NCBI RefSeq assembly: GCF_954871325.1
Contig: NC_088775.1
Span: forward strand, 91,270,805-91,334,804
Reading direction: 5' to 3'
DNA: 64,000 nt
Origin: Gordionus sp. m RMFG-2023
Lineage: Eukaryota > Nematomorpha > Gordioida > Chordodea > Parachordodidae
Positions 1 through 23,297 of this stretch are shown piece by piece. The notes below the pieces were generated by a model, which searched no databases, was not told where the DNA came from, and was given only the letters and a program-made list of their open reading frames with translations. Made by a program: the position numbers and the translations under genes. Position 1 is the stretch's first letter. Every line of letters begins with the position of its first letter.

Positions 1-75
1 AATGATAATTTGCGTTTTTTTTTATACAAAGGTTAACGTTTAAAAAAATAAAATAAAGCCCAAAAATAAAATAAC

Positions 76-11049
<10,974 letters not shown>

Positions 11050-11387
11050 CTATATTATTATTGGTCACAATCGTTAAAATTAAATTTCTCTATAAAATTA
11101 TTGCGTTTTAAACTTGAAAAAGGACAAATTATTTTAAACTTGTTTATTTTGAGCACCACGCGTGCCCGTTCTATTAAACAAGTAAAATCAGGGACCCGTA
11201 GCAGATAGTTCCCGAACGTTCCGAGAATGGGACTTAAGAAAATTTTGTGTATAAAACTAGAATTTAAGTTCTATATTCCGGAAGTTCCAATATAAATAAA
11301 ACAGATGTAATGAATAGAAGAACAATGCTCTATATCGTTTAATATACAATCTCTAAGCATCACCAAATATGCACATCGCATATTAAT

Positions 11388-11935
11388 TGGTGATCTGCAT
11401 CGGGCCTAATTTTTCAAACCCGGCCCGAACCCGAAATTTTGTCGAAAAAATTTACCGGCCCGGTCCGGCCCGAATTTATTTAAATATATAAATCGATTTT
11501 TTTGTAATTAATCAAAATAAACGATACATGTTATATGGCGTCTAGCTTCTATAAATAAAATCAAAATATTTTTTATTTTATATAAAAAATTCTAGATATT
11601 TTAAAAAAATTTCTAAGGCCCTATCCTACCCGGCCCGAATTTTCTTAAAAATATTAGAACCGACTTGACCGGCCCGGCCCGACTCGACCCGACTCGACCC
11701 GGCCCGGCCCGACTCGACCCGACTCGACCCGGCCCGGCCCGACTCGACCCGACTCGACTCGACCCGGCCCGACTCGACCCGACTCGACCCGGCCCGGCCC
11801 GACTCGACCCGACTCGATTCGGCCCGGCCCGACTCGACCCGACTCGACCCGGCTCGACTCGACCCGACGCGACCTAGCCCAAGATTGTTTTTAACGGGCC
11901 TGGTACGGGCAGGTCCTATATTTTGCAGATCTCTA
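11388..11935. mobile_element. Complete hAT-type MITE with internal GC-rich minisatellite
   Basis: 548 bp flanked by a perfect 8-bp target duplication, ATATTAAT (11380-11387 and 11936-11943). Ends are TGGTGATCTGCATC and, inverted, TAGAGATCTGCAAAA. The inner arms carry GGCCCGAACCCG blocks. The right half has expanded into a 30-bp tandem repeat (11663-11875). No transposase. Fragments of the family lie at 7681-7800, 21403-21480, 24610-24740 and 49665-49742. Confidence 0.88.
11663..11875. repeat. 30-bp GC-rich minisatellite
   Basis: About seven units of a roughly 30-bp repeat made of GGCCCGGCCC followed by GACTCGACCC twice. It is strikingly GC-rich in an AT-rich region and sits inside the MITE at 11388-11935, so it is likely an expansion of the element's own arm. 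The open frame of proline, alanine and arginine across it is an artefact. Confidence 0.93.
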
Positions 11936-11943
11936 ATATTAAT

Positions 11944-13143
11944 TATCGATTTTATTTTTTATTTGAAATTTCACAAGAATACAAATAGATACTCCAGAAA
12001 AAAAATTTCTTGCACATAAAAATGACAAGTTTATTTAAAATAAATTATAATTATTATTATTTATTATATAGAAATACATTGAAAGGTTTTTTTTATACTA
12101 ATATGTACCATAAGGCCACAAAAAATATAATGTAATAATTAGATATAAATTACAGATTTTAAATGAATAAAAAAAAATAAATAAATAGAAAATTGTTTAA
12201 ATTTATATTATTTTGTTTACTTAATCAACCAAATTATAAAAAGGATTATCAAATTTTTTTTAGTGATATTTTATAATGATGACTTTTAATGAAAAATGGT
12301 TTGGTTGGTGCTAATATTTATATAAATTTCTAATTCATACATTATAAAATCCGCCACAATTTATACCCTTGAACTCAAAATTTAAGCGATTTATTTTCAT
12401 TTTATCGCAATTATTCGCGATTTTTTTTAACACCAAGTAATTGAGAGAAAAATTTAATAATAATGATACATTATTAATTTCTCACTTTCACACTTTTTTT
12501 TCTTGTTTATATTGTAATTTTTTTTATGATAAAATTATATAATTTTAACAAATGGCATTTCCCGAAATTATATAGGCTTGTGGAAAATTAAAAGGATAAT
12601 TTATTTTTAAATTTTAATGAATTTGTCAAAAACAACAATATCGCACTTTGGTGCAGAAACAAAATTTTGTCATAATTTAAAGGAAGGAATAAAAAATTAG
12701 CCGTATATAGCTTCATTTAAAAAAAAATATAGAAATATTTTTTTTGGTGTTATAGAGAAATGTTTAAAATGAACCTTAGATGAAGGGTAAATTATAACGA
12801 TATTTTTAAAAGATATTTATGAAGATCCAAGTAATAAAAACAAATATGTTTTAATGATATTTTTTTAGAAAAGACCATATTTTTTAATGAATCAAAATGC
12901 CCACAAGATACTCATAGATACTTAATAATTTTTACCAAATATTATGGTATCTTAGATCCGAAATTTTCAAAAAGTATTTGTCGGGAAATTTGCCGAACTG
13001 CATTAGAAGACTAACAATTTTATTTTATTTAATGAAAGTTCCAATAGAATTCTTTCAATGTCGTGTACAGTTTTAAATACAAAATTTACCAAAGAACGGA
13101 ATTATGAAAGATTTGTTTGATCTTAGCGCAAAATGAAGATGGT
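11944..13143. other. AT-rich intergenic stretch without recognisable genes
   Basis: About 1.2 kb of low-complexity AT-rich DNA with frequent stops in all frames. I see no domain, RNA gene or repeat copy I can name. Confidence 0.6.
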
Positions 13144-13343
13144 TAGTTTTGTTAAACCAGCTGGTTTTGAGCCGATCTTTGAAAAACGGCTAACTCAATA
13201 CTTCATCCAGAAAAATGTTCCAAGAGCCTGAAGATTTTGCTCATAGAAGAGGAACAAAGGTTCTAGAACATATATTATAGAAATCTTGAGGCTTAGCCAA
13301 TATTTTTCTTGCTAATGAGTTAGCTGAGCCGTTTAACAACACT
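13144..13343. mobile_element. Palindromic MITE, family A
   Basis: It starts AGTTTTGTTAAACCAGC and ends GAGCCGTTTAACAACACT, with the family core GCTCATAGAAGAGGAACAAA. The target duplication is not clear. Confidence 0.75.
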
Positions 13344-13405
13344 GGAAGATAGATTAAGATTTGCCGGAAAAATAAGTGGGATGAAAAATTAAGGATTGGC
13401 ATGAG

Positions 13406-13763
13406 CAGTGGCGTAGCTACGGGGGTAGTTTTCGGGTTTGGACCCCTCCCAGAGCAAATTTTTTTTTTAGATTATACGTTCAAAAGACTTAAAAGGGATT
13501 TTATATCAAATAAATACCATTAATATTTATATTTTTATGGTTTTGATGTTTGTTGAAGGATATTATATTATAATTTCCATGTTTTGCCTGAAAGGGCAAA
13601 ACATAGCAAGGAAATAACTGCGAATATTATTGTTGCATTTAAATAATATATTTATTACATATTATCGAAGATATGGTTATGATTTATAAGATAAACCCGG
13701 CCGAAGGCCCTTGCTTTTATATGTATGGACCCCCTCTTAGGAAAATTCCTAGCTACGCCACTG
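13406..13763. mobile_element. hAT-type MITE (CAGTGGCGTAGCTA ends) with perfect 8-bp duplication
   Basis: 358 bp flanked by GGCATGAG on both sides (13398-13405 and 13764-13771). Terminal inverted repeats are CAGTGGCGTAGCTACGG and, inverted, CAGTGGCGTAGCTAGGAA. This terminus is common to hAT elements of many animals. The small ORFs inside are not genes. A fragment of another copy, in the opposite orientation, ends at about 41094. Confidence 0.92.
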
Positions 13764-13771
13764 GGCATGAG

Positions 13772-15170
13772 GTTGATCTGGCAAAACGGAATAATGGGAA
13801 AAATGTGAAGAGAAATCAAAGGAATCAAAAAGGTTATAACAATATACACGTTAAAAAATAATGATATTAATAATAATATATAATCATTTATGATATAAGG
13901 AAGATGAATAATAATAAATGTAAAAATAAATTATGAATAAAAAAAAATTTTTTTTTTTATAATTTATTGACTTTCTCCATAAATCAATCATTGATCAAGC
14001 AGTGTCTTTATTTGTTTTATAAAAAATCTAGTGGCGTTTTATTTTTTATTTTCATTTTATTTCTATTACAAAGTCGATTTCTTGATAATTGAAGTGATAA
14101 ACGAACAAAAATGTCATATAGGGAATATTAAGTTTTTTTGGCGATATTTTATAGATGTAGGTTTAAACCTACTCTGGGCTTTTATGATACCAGAAAAAAA
14201 AGATGGGTCCCTTTAAAATTTGTTTTTATCTCACGAATACCTTCTTTATAACAAACATTTTCTGTTCTTTCTTCAAATCGTGAACAGGATAGAAATACTG
14301 ACTTTGTTCTAAGGAATTTACTACCGAGATCTTAATATGAAATATATATTTTGTTCTTATCATTATTATCTTCCTAACATAATCTAGATTGTTTATCCAG
14401 CGGTTTTTTCTTTTCGCTTCTAACATTTAGAAAAAAAATTCTTTTAGAAAGTTAGCGCTAGCCCTTAGAATTTTGGGGTTTCCGCCGATAGTATTTAAAG
14501 AAATTTTTTTTTATCTCTTCCAGGTTGTAAGATAATTAAATTTATATTTTTTTAAAAAAATTCGGATGGGACGGGAATAATATATGAGAAAAAAAGAATA
14601 GAAAAAATAGAAAGAAAATAATAGAAAGAAAAGAAAGAAAGAAAAGAAAGAAAGAAAGTAAGAAAGAAAGAAAAGTGATAATATGACTCTTAAAAATATT
14701 TTGCATAATTTGTCCCTTTTTTTTGCCCAGGCTTCGAGTCGGTCTGTCCTAAACCACTGATTCAAATATAGCATAATGAAATCTAAGTAATTTAATTTAA
14801 ACTTCAGGAAGCTATTACATGTATTTTGATACGTTCGAAAAAATTTTTTATGATTCATATTTTAAACCTAAAATTATAATAATAATAATATATTTTTTTG
14901 GAAATGCGACCTAAATAAGGAATATTTTGTCAAAAAAAAATATACATCTCGTGAAATATCTAAAATATTAACCTATGTAATATATATATAAAAAGGTCGC
15001 TGAAATTTGATAATGTTTTTTAGACAAAAAAAATATAATTTGCGTTGTTTTTTTTTATTCACCGCTTTTACCATTAGGTTTAACGATGTGAACAAAAGCA
15101 TATTTTATCTAAAATAAAATTAAAAACAGGGGAGTGGCTATAATTATTTAGATTTATTTTAAAATAAAAT
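13772..15170. other. AT-rich intergenic stretch
   Basis: No gene is recognised. An imperfect GAAA/GAAAA purine tract lies at about 14583-14675. Open frames near 14226-14426 and 14511-14858 have no domain, no splice context and a composition like the surrounding DNA. Confidence 0.55.
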
Positions 15171-15689
15171 TTCGTTTTGAGCCGATTTTTAAAAATAACG
15201 GCTAACTCGATATTTCATCCAGAAAAATTATTACGCAAGCCTAAAGATTTTGCTCATAGAAGGAACGAAGGTCTAGACATATATCATCGAAATCTCGAGG
15301 TATTCTGGCTTACAATATTGAGTTCGTTTAACAACACTAATATATATATATGTATATATATAATAACTCTGATATATTGAGATAAAATATTTCTAAATCA
15401 TTCTACAAAGAGAACAAATTTTTTAATCTTTGGAGAAATCTGATTTGAACTTGAAAATGCAGTAGAGTCCCTCCCACAAACACTCTAAAATTAAAGATAA
15501 TTTTGGAGTGTGCTTATAATGTATACATTAACATTTAAAATAGTACATGAGTCTATTTTTCTTTTAATTTTTAAACCGTCTTCATATCAAAGTAACCTTA
15601 ATATCATGGTGAATATTTTCAATTTGACCTAAAACAAATACATTTTATCATTAAAAAGCAATTAAATGGATAAGGTATACAAAAATATT

Positions 15690-18445
15690 TTTTAGCTTCT
15701 AAATATATATATGTTGTATTCCATATCAAATCAACTGAAGATTCAACCCGACCCTCTTCGATTTTTTTTAAAATTTGCATGATGGTAGTATATACACTAA
15801 CTAGCAATAATATAAAATTTTAATTCTCGACTCAGCTTACTTCATGAGATATGGCCATCTTTAGAAACGCGAAAAGTTCAAAATACACCATATTTAATTA
15901 AAAATATCTCAAAAAGTAATTAAGCTAGTATAATTTAAACTTTATTAAATAACTCTAGAATAGCCCTTTAATATGATATAAAATTTATTATATTAAAAAT
16001 AATTATTACCAAAAACCGGAAATAGAAAACCGGAAAATTGCCCTTTTTTTTTCTTTCAAATTTTTTTAACAAATAGACATTATATATCTTAATATTTGTA
16101 CAAAATCCTAGATTGGGACCATTACTGGGCCAATAGTTATTACGCTTTAAATATAAATAGTATGGCTTAAATTCTATATTATACGAAATGAGTAATTATT
16201 ATTTTTAACAAAAGTGATAATATTTGTGAATAATAGTATTAAAATTGAAATCCGAACCCCATCTCAAGATTTATATTCGCCCCCCCCCCCCCAAAAAAAA
16301 AATTTCTTCTTAAATTCGAGATTTTTGACCTTTCTATGAGTGAATTATGTAGATTATTTTCTTTGCCGGATAAAAAATTAACTTTGTGATCGTCAGAAAT
16401 ATATTTTCATAAAGATTATTTTCTACTTATAATTAATTATCAAAAAAAATAATTATCATAAAAATCAAATTCAATTCCAACAGCAACAGCCGTCATTTTT
16501 ATTGATTAATTTTATAAAGCCATTTTTCTAAGAAATAACGATCCATTTCCTCCCTTAAAAGATTATAAACATTACATTGCACAAAGTCTATGCAATCCAG
16601 CCCAACCTTGCTGTTACTTAAAGAAATGCTAAATGTGTCCCGGCACTTTGGAACTTAAAGAAAGATTAGATTTATTGTTTGATAATAATGCCATAGATTA
16701 TATAACATTTAAACAATGGTTGGCGGCAGACCGTACCACCCTCGAAACGTTAACTAAGTCCGCCAGCGAATTTGTGGAGTATTTGATTGAAAAATTAAAT
16801 ATATTAATTCCTCATGCATTTATTTCTTCGGAACAATCTTCATTTTTTAAGTCATTAAAATCGAATATGAAGGATGGGGAATATCTAGTAATATCCGATT
16901 TTACAGAGAACTACGCTTTTGTAGTTCAAGATCAAGCTCAAGGCTTCCATTGGACTAATAATCAGGCAACACTTCATCCATTTATGATTTATTACTGCGA
17001 AAGCGGTACCATCAAGCATATAAGTTACGTAGTTATATCAGATTGTCTTAAACACAATACTTGTTCCTTTTATTTATTTCAAATAAATTTAATTCAAAGA
17101 AAGATTTGATAAGGTTTCAAAAATTTATTATTTTTCTGATGGAGCCGTTACCCAGTATAAGAACAAAAAAAACTTTGTAAACCTCTACAATCATTATAAT
17201 GATTTTGGGATCTAGGCAGAATGGCATTTTTTTGCAACAGCACATGGCAAAACTCCTTGCGATAGTTTAGGGGTAATTACAAAGAGGTTGGCTGCTAGAA
17301 CAGCCTGCGACATCCTTATGAAAATCATATATTAACTCCTATGGATTTATATAATTATGCGAGAATTAATATCCCGGGTATTAATTATACATTTGTCAGC
17401 AACGTTGAATATTTAAGAATGGAAACCAATCTCGAAAATAGATTTTTAACGGCCAAACTAATTCTCGGGAACACAAAAATATCATTCATTTATTCCAATG
17501 GAAGGAAAAATGAAAGTCAAACGTTATTCCAATTCATTAGATAGTTTAATGTATGATATTATTTAATTTAATATGTTTATAACAATATTAATTTTCCATT
17601 TGATATTCATGTAATATAAATAATTAGCTAAATAAAGTTATAAATATTTTTACAATTATTTTCTCTCTAAAATAAAATCGCTAAACTTATAGATGACATA
17701 ATGTCTACTAGTGGGCTCACAGCCCGAAACATTTGTAAAAAAAATATAATCAGACCGATCATAAAGGAATTTTCTTTTTATTTGTTTCGTATAAATTACT
17801 ATATATTTGGTATAATTTTGGATTTAAGCCATACTATTTATATTTAAAGCGTAATAACTATTGGCCCAGTAATGGTCCCAATCTAGGATTTTGTACAAAT
17901 ATTAAGATATATAATGTCTATTTGTTAAAAAAATTTGAAAGAAAAAAAGGGCAATTTTTATTTTATGACTATTTCCGGTTTTCTATTTCCGGTTTTTGGT
18001 AATAAAATTATTTTTAATATAATAATCAGAACCGTAACCAAACCGATATAATTATTTTTTGAAGGAGTAAAAAGAACCTTTATAAAAAAAGGTTAAACCG
18101 GCTCAGATTTTATATTTTAGGAATCAAAAAATTTGAATGTCCAGAATTAGATAAACTTGCTCTTATAGTAATAAAATTTAAATCATGCCTTCAGCTTAAC
18201 TACTTTTTGAGATATTTAAAATTAAATCTACACTATTTTGGAATTTTCGCGTTTCTAAAGATGGCCATATCTCATGAAGTAAGCCGATTTGAAAAGTAAA
18301 ATTTTACATTTTTATTAGTTAGTGTATATACTACCATCATACAAATTTTTAAAATAATCGAAGGGGGTCGGGTTGAGAATCGACTTTTTTTGGTTGATTT
18401 AATATGGAATACAACATATATATTATTGGCTATTACAAAAATAAA
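15690..18445 (+). mobile_element. DDE transposon with about 500-600-bp terminal inverted repeats
   Basis: The left arm (about 15705-16195) and right arm (about 17815-18430) are inverted copies. Matching landmarks are GATGGTAGTATATACACTAA, CATGAGATATGGCCATCTTT, ACCGGAAATAGAAAACCGG and GACCATTACTGGGCCAATAG. The right arm is longer through an insert of about 140 bp near 18027-18170 that carries its own ACCGG-type motifs. A decayed transposase (16633-17544) lies between the arms. Exact ends and target duplication could not be fixed. Long-TIR elements with this transposase type are known to me from insects and cnidarians; the superfamily name is uncertain. Confidence 0.88.
16633..17544 (+). pseudogene. 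DDE-type transposase remnant of the long-TIR transposon
   Basis: Frame one (16633-17109, 158 codons) contains CPGTLELKERLDLLFDN, YITFKQWLAADRTTLETL, GEYLVISDFTENYAFVVQDQ, GFHWTNNQATLHPFMIYY and HISYVVISDCLKH. A shifted frame then continues YYFSDGAVTQYKNKKNFVN, and after a TAG the stretch EWHFFATAHGKTPCD and TKRLAART. After another break, 17341-17544 encodes the end (PMDLYNYARINIPG and on). The Asp of ISDF, the Asp of FSDG and the Glu of EWHFF are likely catalytic acids (inference). At least one frameshift, one stop and a further break make it non-functional. I recall this conserved family as an uncharacterised transposase of aphids and Hydra; Sola-type is a guess. Confidence 0.82.
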
Positions 18446-19001
18446 TTTTGAACCTCTAGAACATGGTTACTAAACTTATATCCCCTTTGCCACCGATAAG
18501 CTCTGGTATTCCATACTATTTGCCATATTTGGAGTTATATCTTTGATAGGAAATTGGATATTTTATCTCCGCGCAAAGTATATGTCAGTCTGTTTGTTAT
18601 TGCTAATTATGACAAGAATATTTAATATTTTCATCTAATTTATACAACTTATGTTCTTTTGGAGATAAATGATTTTTTTTAAAAATAACCCAATTTAGCA
18701 AAGAATGATCCGATACATTTCACCATTCAAAAAGGTTACTTGTTTCTACACTCTTATTTGGAAAATAAAAGGGTACAAATTGTAACTCTGAATCGAGATT
18801 AATCGTTATAAAGGATCTGCCCCAAGCTCATTTGCGCGTGTTAATGAATTTGTGGCTCAATAGAGGATTCCTAATTAGATACCGAAGCATATATCATCCT
18901 TTTTCTAATAACCAACCTTACCTAAATAGTAGTGGGGAAAATAAATGCAATTTTATTCCGTTTTTCACACTCGAGTTATTAATTATTTAAAATTTTTTTA
19001 T

Positions 19002-19222
19002 AGTGTTGTTAAATTGCTCATTTTGACCCGATTATTTAAACGGTCAACTCAATATACGCCAGAAAAATATTGCTTAAGTCTCGAGATTTCGATAATACAT
19101 GTTCAGAACCTTTGTTCCTTCTATGAGCAAAATCTTCAGAGCTACGCTTATTATTGTTCTGGATAAAATATTGAGTTGGCCGTTTACAAAAATGGACTCA
19201 AATTGAGCCGTTTATCAACACT
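19002..19222. mobile_element. Palindromic MITE, family A
   Basis: Ends AGTGTTGTTAAATTGCTC and GAGCCGTTTATCAACACT, with inner AACTCAATAT and ATATTGAGTT arms and the core CCTTCTATGAGCAAAATCTT. This is one of the most complete copies. No coding capacity. Confidence 0.8.
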
Positions 19223-19740
19223 GAATATAATATTATACAACATTTTATTATGATAAAATTGTGTTTATTCATTTTTTTAAATTAATAAATAAATAATTTT
19301 GTTTTATTATTATTAGTAATTAAAGGGTTATAAATGACATTAAACGAACGATCCTATATATTAAAGAAGAAAATTTTTTTTTGAAAACTTGGATTAAAAT
19401 AAAAGAAAAATATTAATATAATAATAACATGATTATGTAATGTTATATAAAAGATAATTAATATTATATATATTTACAGCACTCCAGCAAGTTTTAGAGG
19501 CTTTCTATAATATCAATTTCAAGCAATTTTCGCTATGAACTTTTATGTTGTTGTTTTTTTTCTATAAATTATGTGTAAGTTTAAAAATTGATGGAAAAAT
19601 TTCTAAAATTTTTATAGTATAGGAATTTATTTTATTGATGGATTTCAGTTTCTGGTCAAAATCATATTTTTTGAATTTAAAAAATAGAAGCATACAAATC
19701 CCCTATGGATTTTTTCTTGCCCCCCATCACGACATATAAA

Positions 19741-19811
19741 GAAAGAAAGAGAGAAAGAAAAGAAAAGAAAAGAAAGAAAAGAAAGAAAAGAAAAGAAAAG
19801 AAAAGAAAGAA

Positions 19812-19907
<96 letters not shown>

Positions 19908-19917
19908 AATAAATAAA
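19741..19917. repeat. (GAAA)n/(GAAAA)n microsatellite
   Basis: About 175 bp of purine repeat, imperfect at the left and pure GAAA at the right. The Lys/Glu/Arg-rich ORF across it is an artefact. Confidence 0.95.
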
Positions 19918-20186
19918 GAAATACGTAATAATTTTTTATACCTTTAAATCATTAAATATGTTTTTAATAAAAAAAAATAATATATAAAATATAACTTTTA
20001 TGTGGAAAAATTAAGCCGGGCTTATAATAGCCCCGAGCAAAGGTTAGTTCTTCCCCGGTTAGGGTTAACTCGTTCCCAAAAAAAATTCCAGAAAAAAAAA
20101 TATAAATCATAAAGTAATTTTGAATTTTATTAGGTGTTTGCTTTTTTTAGGGATCGACATAACCCCGGTCTCCCATAGGAGAAATT

Positions 20187-20580
20187 GGTAAGGCGATAGT
20201 TTAATAGGTTGGTTTTCCAGACATGCGCAGTGGGTTTTGCATAAATTTAAAATTTCTTTAAAAGTTCATTATATAATTATCTAAAAATTTATAGGTTGGG
20301 TATCATACAACTCTTAAAATGCATTAAATTTAAAATAACGCGTTCAAATTAATGATTGACACCTAAGTTGTCCATTTGTAAATCATTAATTGGGCGCTTT
20401 ATTTTAAATTTAAAAAAAAAACCTGACATTGCCGGATATGCATTCCGATTGGTGCATAAATACCTACCTCATCATTTGAGACAATTTTTTTATGATAAAT
20501 TATTAAAGAAATTTCAATTTCAAAATTCAAAACCTACTGCGCATGTCGGGAAAACCAACCTATCAAACTACCGCCTCATC
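20187..20580. mobile_element. hAT-type MITE with about 50-bp inverted repeats and perfect 8-bp duplication
   Basis: 394 bp flanked by GAGAAATT on both sides (20179-20186 and 20581-20588). Arms read TTGGTTTTCCAGACATGCGC and, inverted, TTGGTTTTCCCGACATGCGC. The internal ORF crossing the right arm is not a gene. Confidence 0.9.
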
Positions 20581-20639
20581 GAGAAATTAAAATATTTACA
20601 TTTTTCTTAAAAATAAATCCCCCGGTTATCATTTATTAA

Positions 20640-21130
20640 AAGCGGCATTGAAACCGAACCCTGAACTCTTTTAACCTTTATTTTAATGAACCAGAACCCT
20701 GGATCTTAAGAGTTTTCTTAAAAATTTTTCATTTTTTTTATTTTATATTTCTTTTATTTATAATTTCTTTTATTTAAAATTTCTTTATTTCATTTTATTT
20801 TTATATTTTTTAATCAAATTATAAAAAAATTTGATCAGCATTTAAATAAAATATCATGCAATATTATTTATTAAAAAAAACATATTAAATATTTAAAACA
20901 TCATTGTTTTTTATTTTATTTTCAATAATTAAAAATATTGTTTTTTTTGCCAAAAAAAATCATTTTTTCGTAGAATAGTTTTTTTATATATTAGTGAATC
21001 AATTTTTTTTTGTAAATCCTGAACCCACCTCAACCCGAACCAAGTTCGGTTTATTTCTCACTAAACCTTAAACCTTTTTTAGGAAAGTTCACAGCCCCGA
21101 ATTGAATGTTGATTCCAGCCCATAATTCCG
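20640..21130. other. AT-rich stretch with GGTTC/AACC repeats, likely old MITE
   Basis: It opens with ACCGAACCCTGAACTC and closes with CCTCAACCCGAACCAAG plus TTCGGTTTATTTC. It resembles the AACCGG-rich small elements seen elsewhere in the window. Borders are not resolved. Confidence 0.35.
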
Positions 21131-21402
21131 GTTTCTTTAGAGTCAAATAGATCCCCGATTGGTTAAATAAGAAAACTCTGTTATTTAAATAAAGATTATT
21201 TGGAAGAACGAGTCAGGAAAAAAGAAGAAAGAAGAATTGAGTTTACATTGAAGCAAAGAAAACCGCACCCTCACAAGTGATATGATTTATACACTAATGA
21301 ATTTAAACATTTAATTCGATTGAAAGATTAGATAATAATAATAAATAAAAAAGAAAAAAAATATATATTAAAATTTAATAAGATTTTATAAAGTAAAAAG
21401 CA

Positions 21403-21480
21403 GAGATCTAAGGGGACCCACCATAAGCCCGGCCCGTGTACCCGGGCCGGACCAAATATAACCGGCCGGGCTTCTTAATC
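21403..21480. mobile_element. Fragment of GGCCCG-rich hAT MITE
   Basis: CAGAGATCTAAGG is followed by GCCCGGCCCGTGTACCCGGG. It matches one end of the element at 11388-11935; the opposite end is absent nearby. Confidence 0.5.
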
Positions 21481-21899
21481 GGAGCAAAATTTCCAGTTGT
21501 TTGAGCTATATTTAATCACTGAAAAAAAATTAGCATCAGTTTCCCCATTCTATGATTAGGATTCTTTGCTTAAATAATTCCTAATATCAAAATTATAATA
21601 TTTTGTTTTCTCAACTAAAATCCTCCTTAGTAAAAAAAAAACCATAATTATTTATTAACATTATTGGATATATTTTCTTTTATTAATGTGTTAAACATAT
21701 TTCAACCTTGAACTCTTTGACAAAAACTTGGTGTTAATTATGCATAATCTAATCGTGTTTCTAGCTTTTATAATATATTTGTATTTATTCGACTCTCTTT
21801 GGTATCATTCATTTATTTATTTTATAAGTCACAAGGAATATTAAAAAAAAAATAAAATTTTTCCATTTTGAATTTTTCAAAAAAAATATAAAAATTTAT

Positions 21900-22059
21900 G
21901 TGGTGTTGTTAAATTACCAAACTGTAGTCAACACTATAAAATAGTGTGGCAATGTGACCAAAATATTCTAATCAATCTTCAGATTTGACTCTGAACTTTT
22001 AGGCTAAAAGACTAAGGCACAATAGAGAAGGTCAAAGTTTGATAATTTAACACAACACT
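21900..22059. mobile_element. MITE, family B, inverted copy
   Basis: 160 bp flanked by a perfect 8-bp duplication AAATTTAT (21892-21899, 22060-22067). It starts GTGGTGTTGTTAAATTACC and ends AATTTAACACAACACT, and carries the family core CACAATAGAGAAGGTCAAAG. Confidence 0.83.
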
Positions 22060-23289
22060 AAATTTATTTACGTTATTCAATAAATTAACAGAAAAAAAAA
22101 ATAATTGAAAATTAAATAGTCACCACACATTTTATAATTATTATTCATATATTCCACCTTTGATAACGGTATATTAAAAAATAAGAGATAAAATAAAAAA
22201 TGCATATTATTTAAATTTTGAATTTTGGCTCTTTATATCATTGAATTATGGTTAAAAAAATAATCAACTTAAAAAATAATGAATAAAAATGTATATGACG
22301 GTAAATTTATATTTATTTAATAAGATTGAAAACAAATGAATAAAGGTAAAAAGTATAGAAAAAGTGGTCTTGCTTGTGGTTGACGTGCCAACGACTTTGT
22401 TTTGAGTTACAAATACTGTATACTACGGTGATAGTAGCATTAATTAAAAAAAAAAATCTAATTTTCCCAGCTTTATTTCAGAATTACTATCTTGTAATAT
22501 TATGAATTTTTACAAATTTTTGTCAAAAATTTTTACGATTTTTTTTTCTCGAAGGATTCGACAACTTATTATATAACGAAAAAACATATAGATTATATTT
22601 TTTTTATATTATATGAATGTCATCTAACCTTAAAATCCCTCCCCCTTTCAATTCATTAACAACACACTACATGAAAGCAATTTAGACGTATTTTTTTTAT
22701 TAAAAATAACAATATAATATAATTTTTTCCATGCATAAAAGATAAAAAAAATAGGAGAAATTATTTTTTTTTTTTTAAATTTAATTTATTTCCTCATATG
22801 GAAAAATATGGTTTTCCCATTGTCACGATTTTTGTTAAAATATTTGTCATAGTTTCATTTCCTCCTAATTTTTTTTTTTAATTTTATTTAATTTTCTTTC
22901 ATTCGATCCATGACTGCTTCACACAAACCATAAGTTATAAGTTCTGATTTTAATCAAATTCAGCAAGTGTGGCTCGAAGCCGCTAATGGGGTTGTTGAAG
23001 TTTAATTATCTTTAATCTCATCCAACTAATAAAACTAAAAAAAAAAGTGATATTGAATCTGTTTACGACTACTTTAATTAACGTTATTGCGTATAGAAAT
23101 GCCAACGAATCACTTTTTAGAAAAAAATTAATAAATTTTACAAACTTTCCAATTATTCCTACATTCCAAAATAGAGTGGATTGAGATCAGATTGTTGCAT
23201 CTTGAAACCCTCAGAATAAAAAAAAATTCTAATAACGGAAATAAGTTAACTATTATTTTCAGTAATGAATTTGATTTGAAAAAGGGTAA
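22060..23289. other. AT-rich intergenic stretch
   Basis: No gene, RNA or repeat copy is recognised. A short ORF near 23128-23340 overlaps the flank of the hAT element and has no recognisable domain. Confidence 0.5.
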
Positions 23290-23297
23290 CAACGAAC

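Noticed and set aside
11130-11260. Possible further upstream exon of the lectin gene
   Set aside because: One minus-strand frame is open for about 27 codons and GC is slightly raised, but there is no domain, no signal peptide and no clear splice pair.
11665-11877. Pro/Ala/Arg-rich open frame
   Set aside because: It is a translation of the 30-bp GC minisatellite inside a MITE.
14511-14858. 115-codon minus-strand frame rich in Phe/Leu/Ser
   Set aside because: It is largely produced by the imperfect GAAA tract and T runs; no domain.
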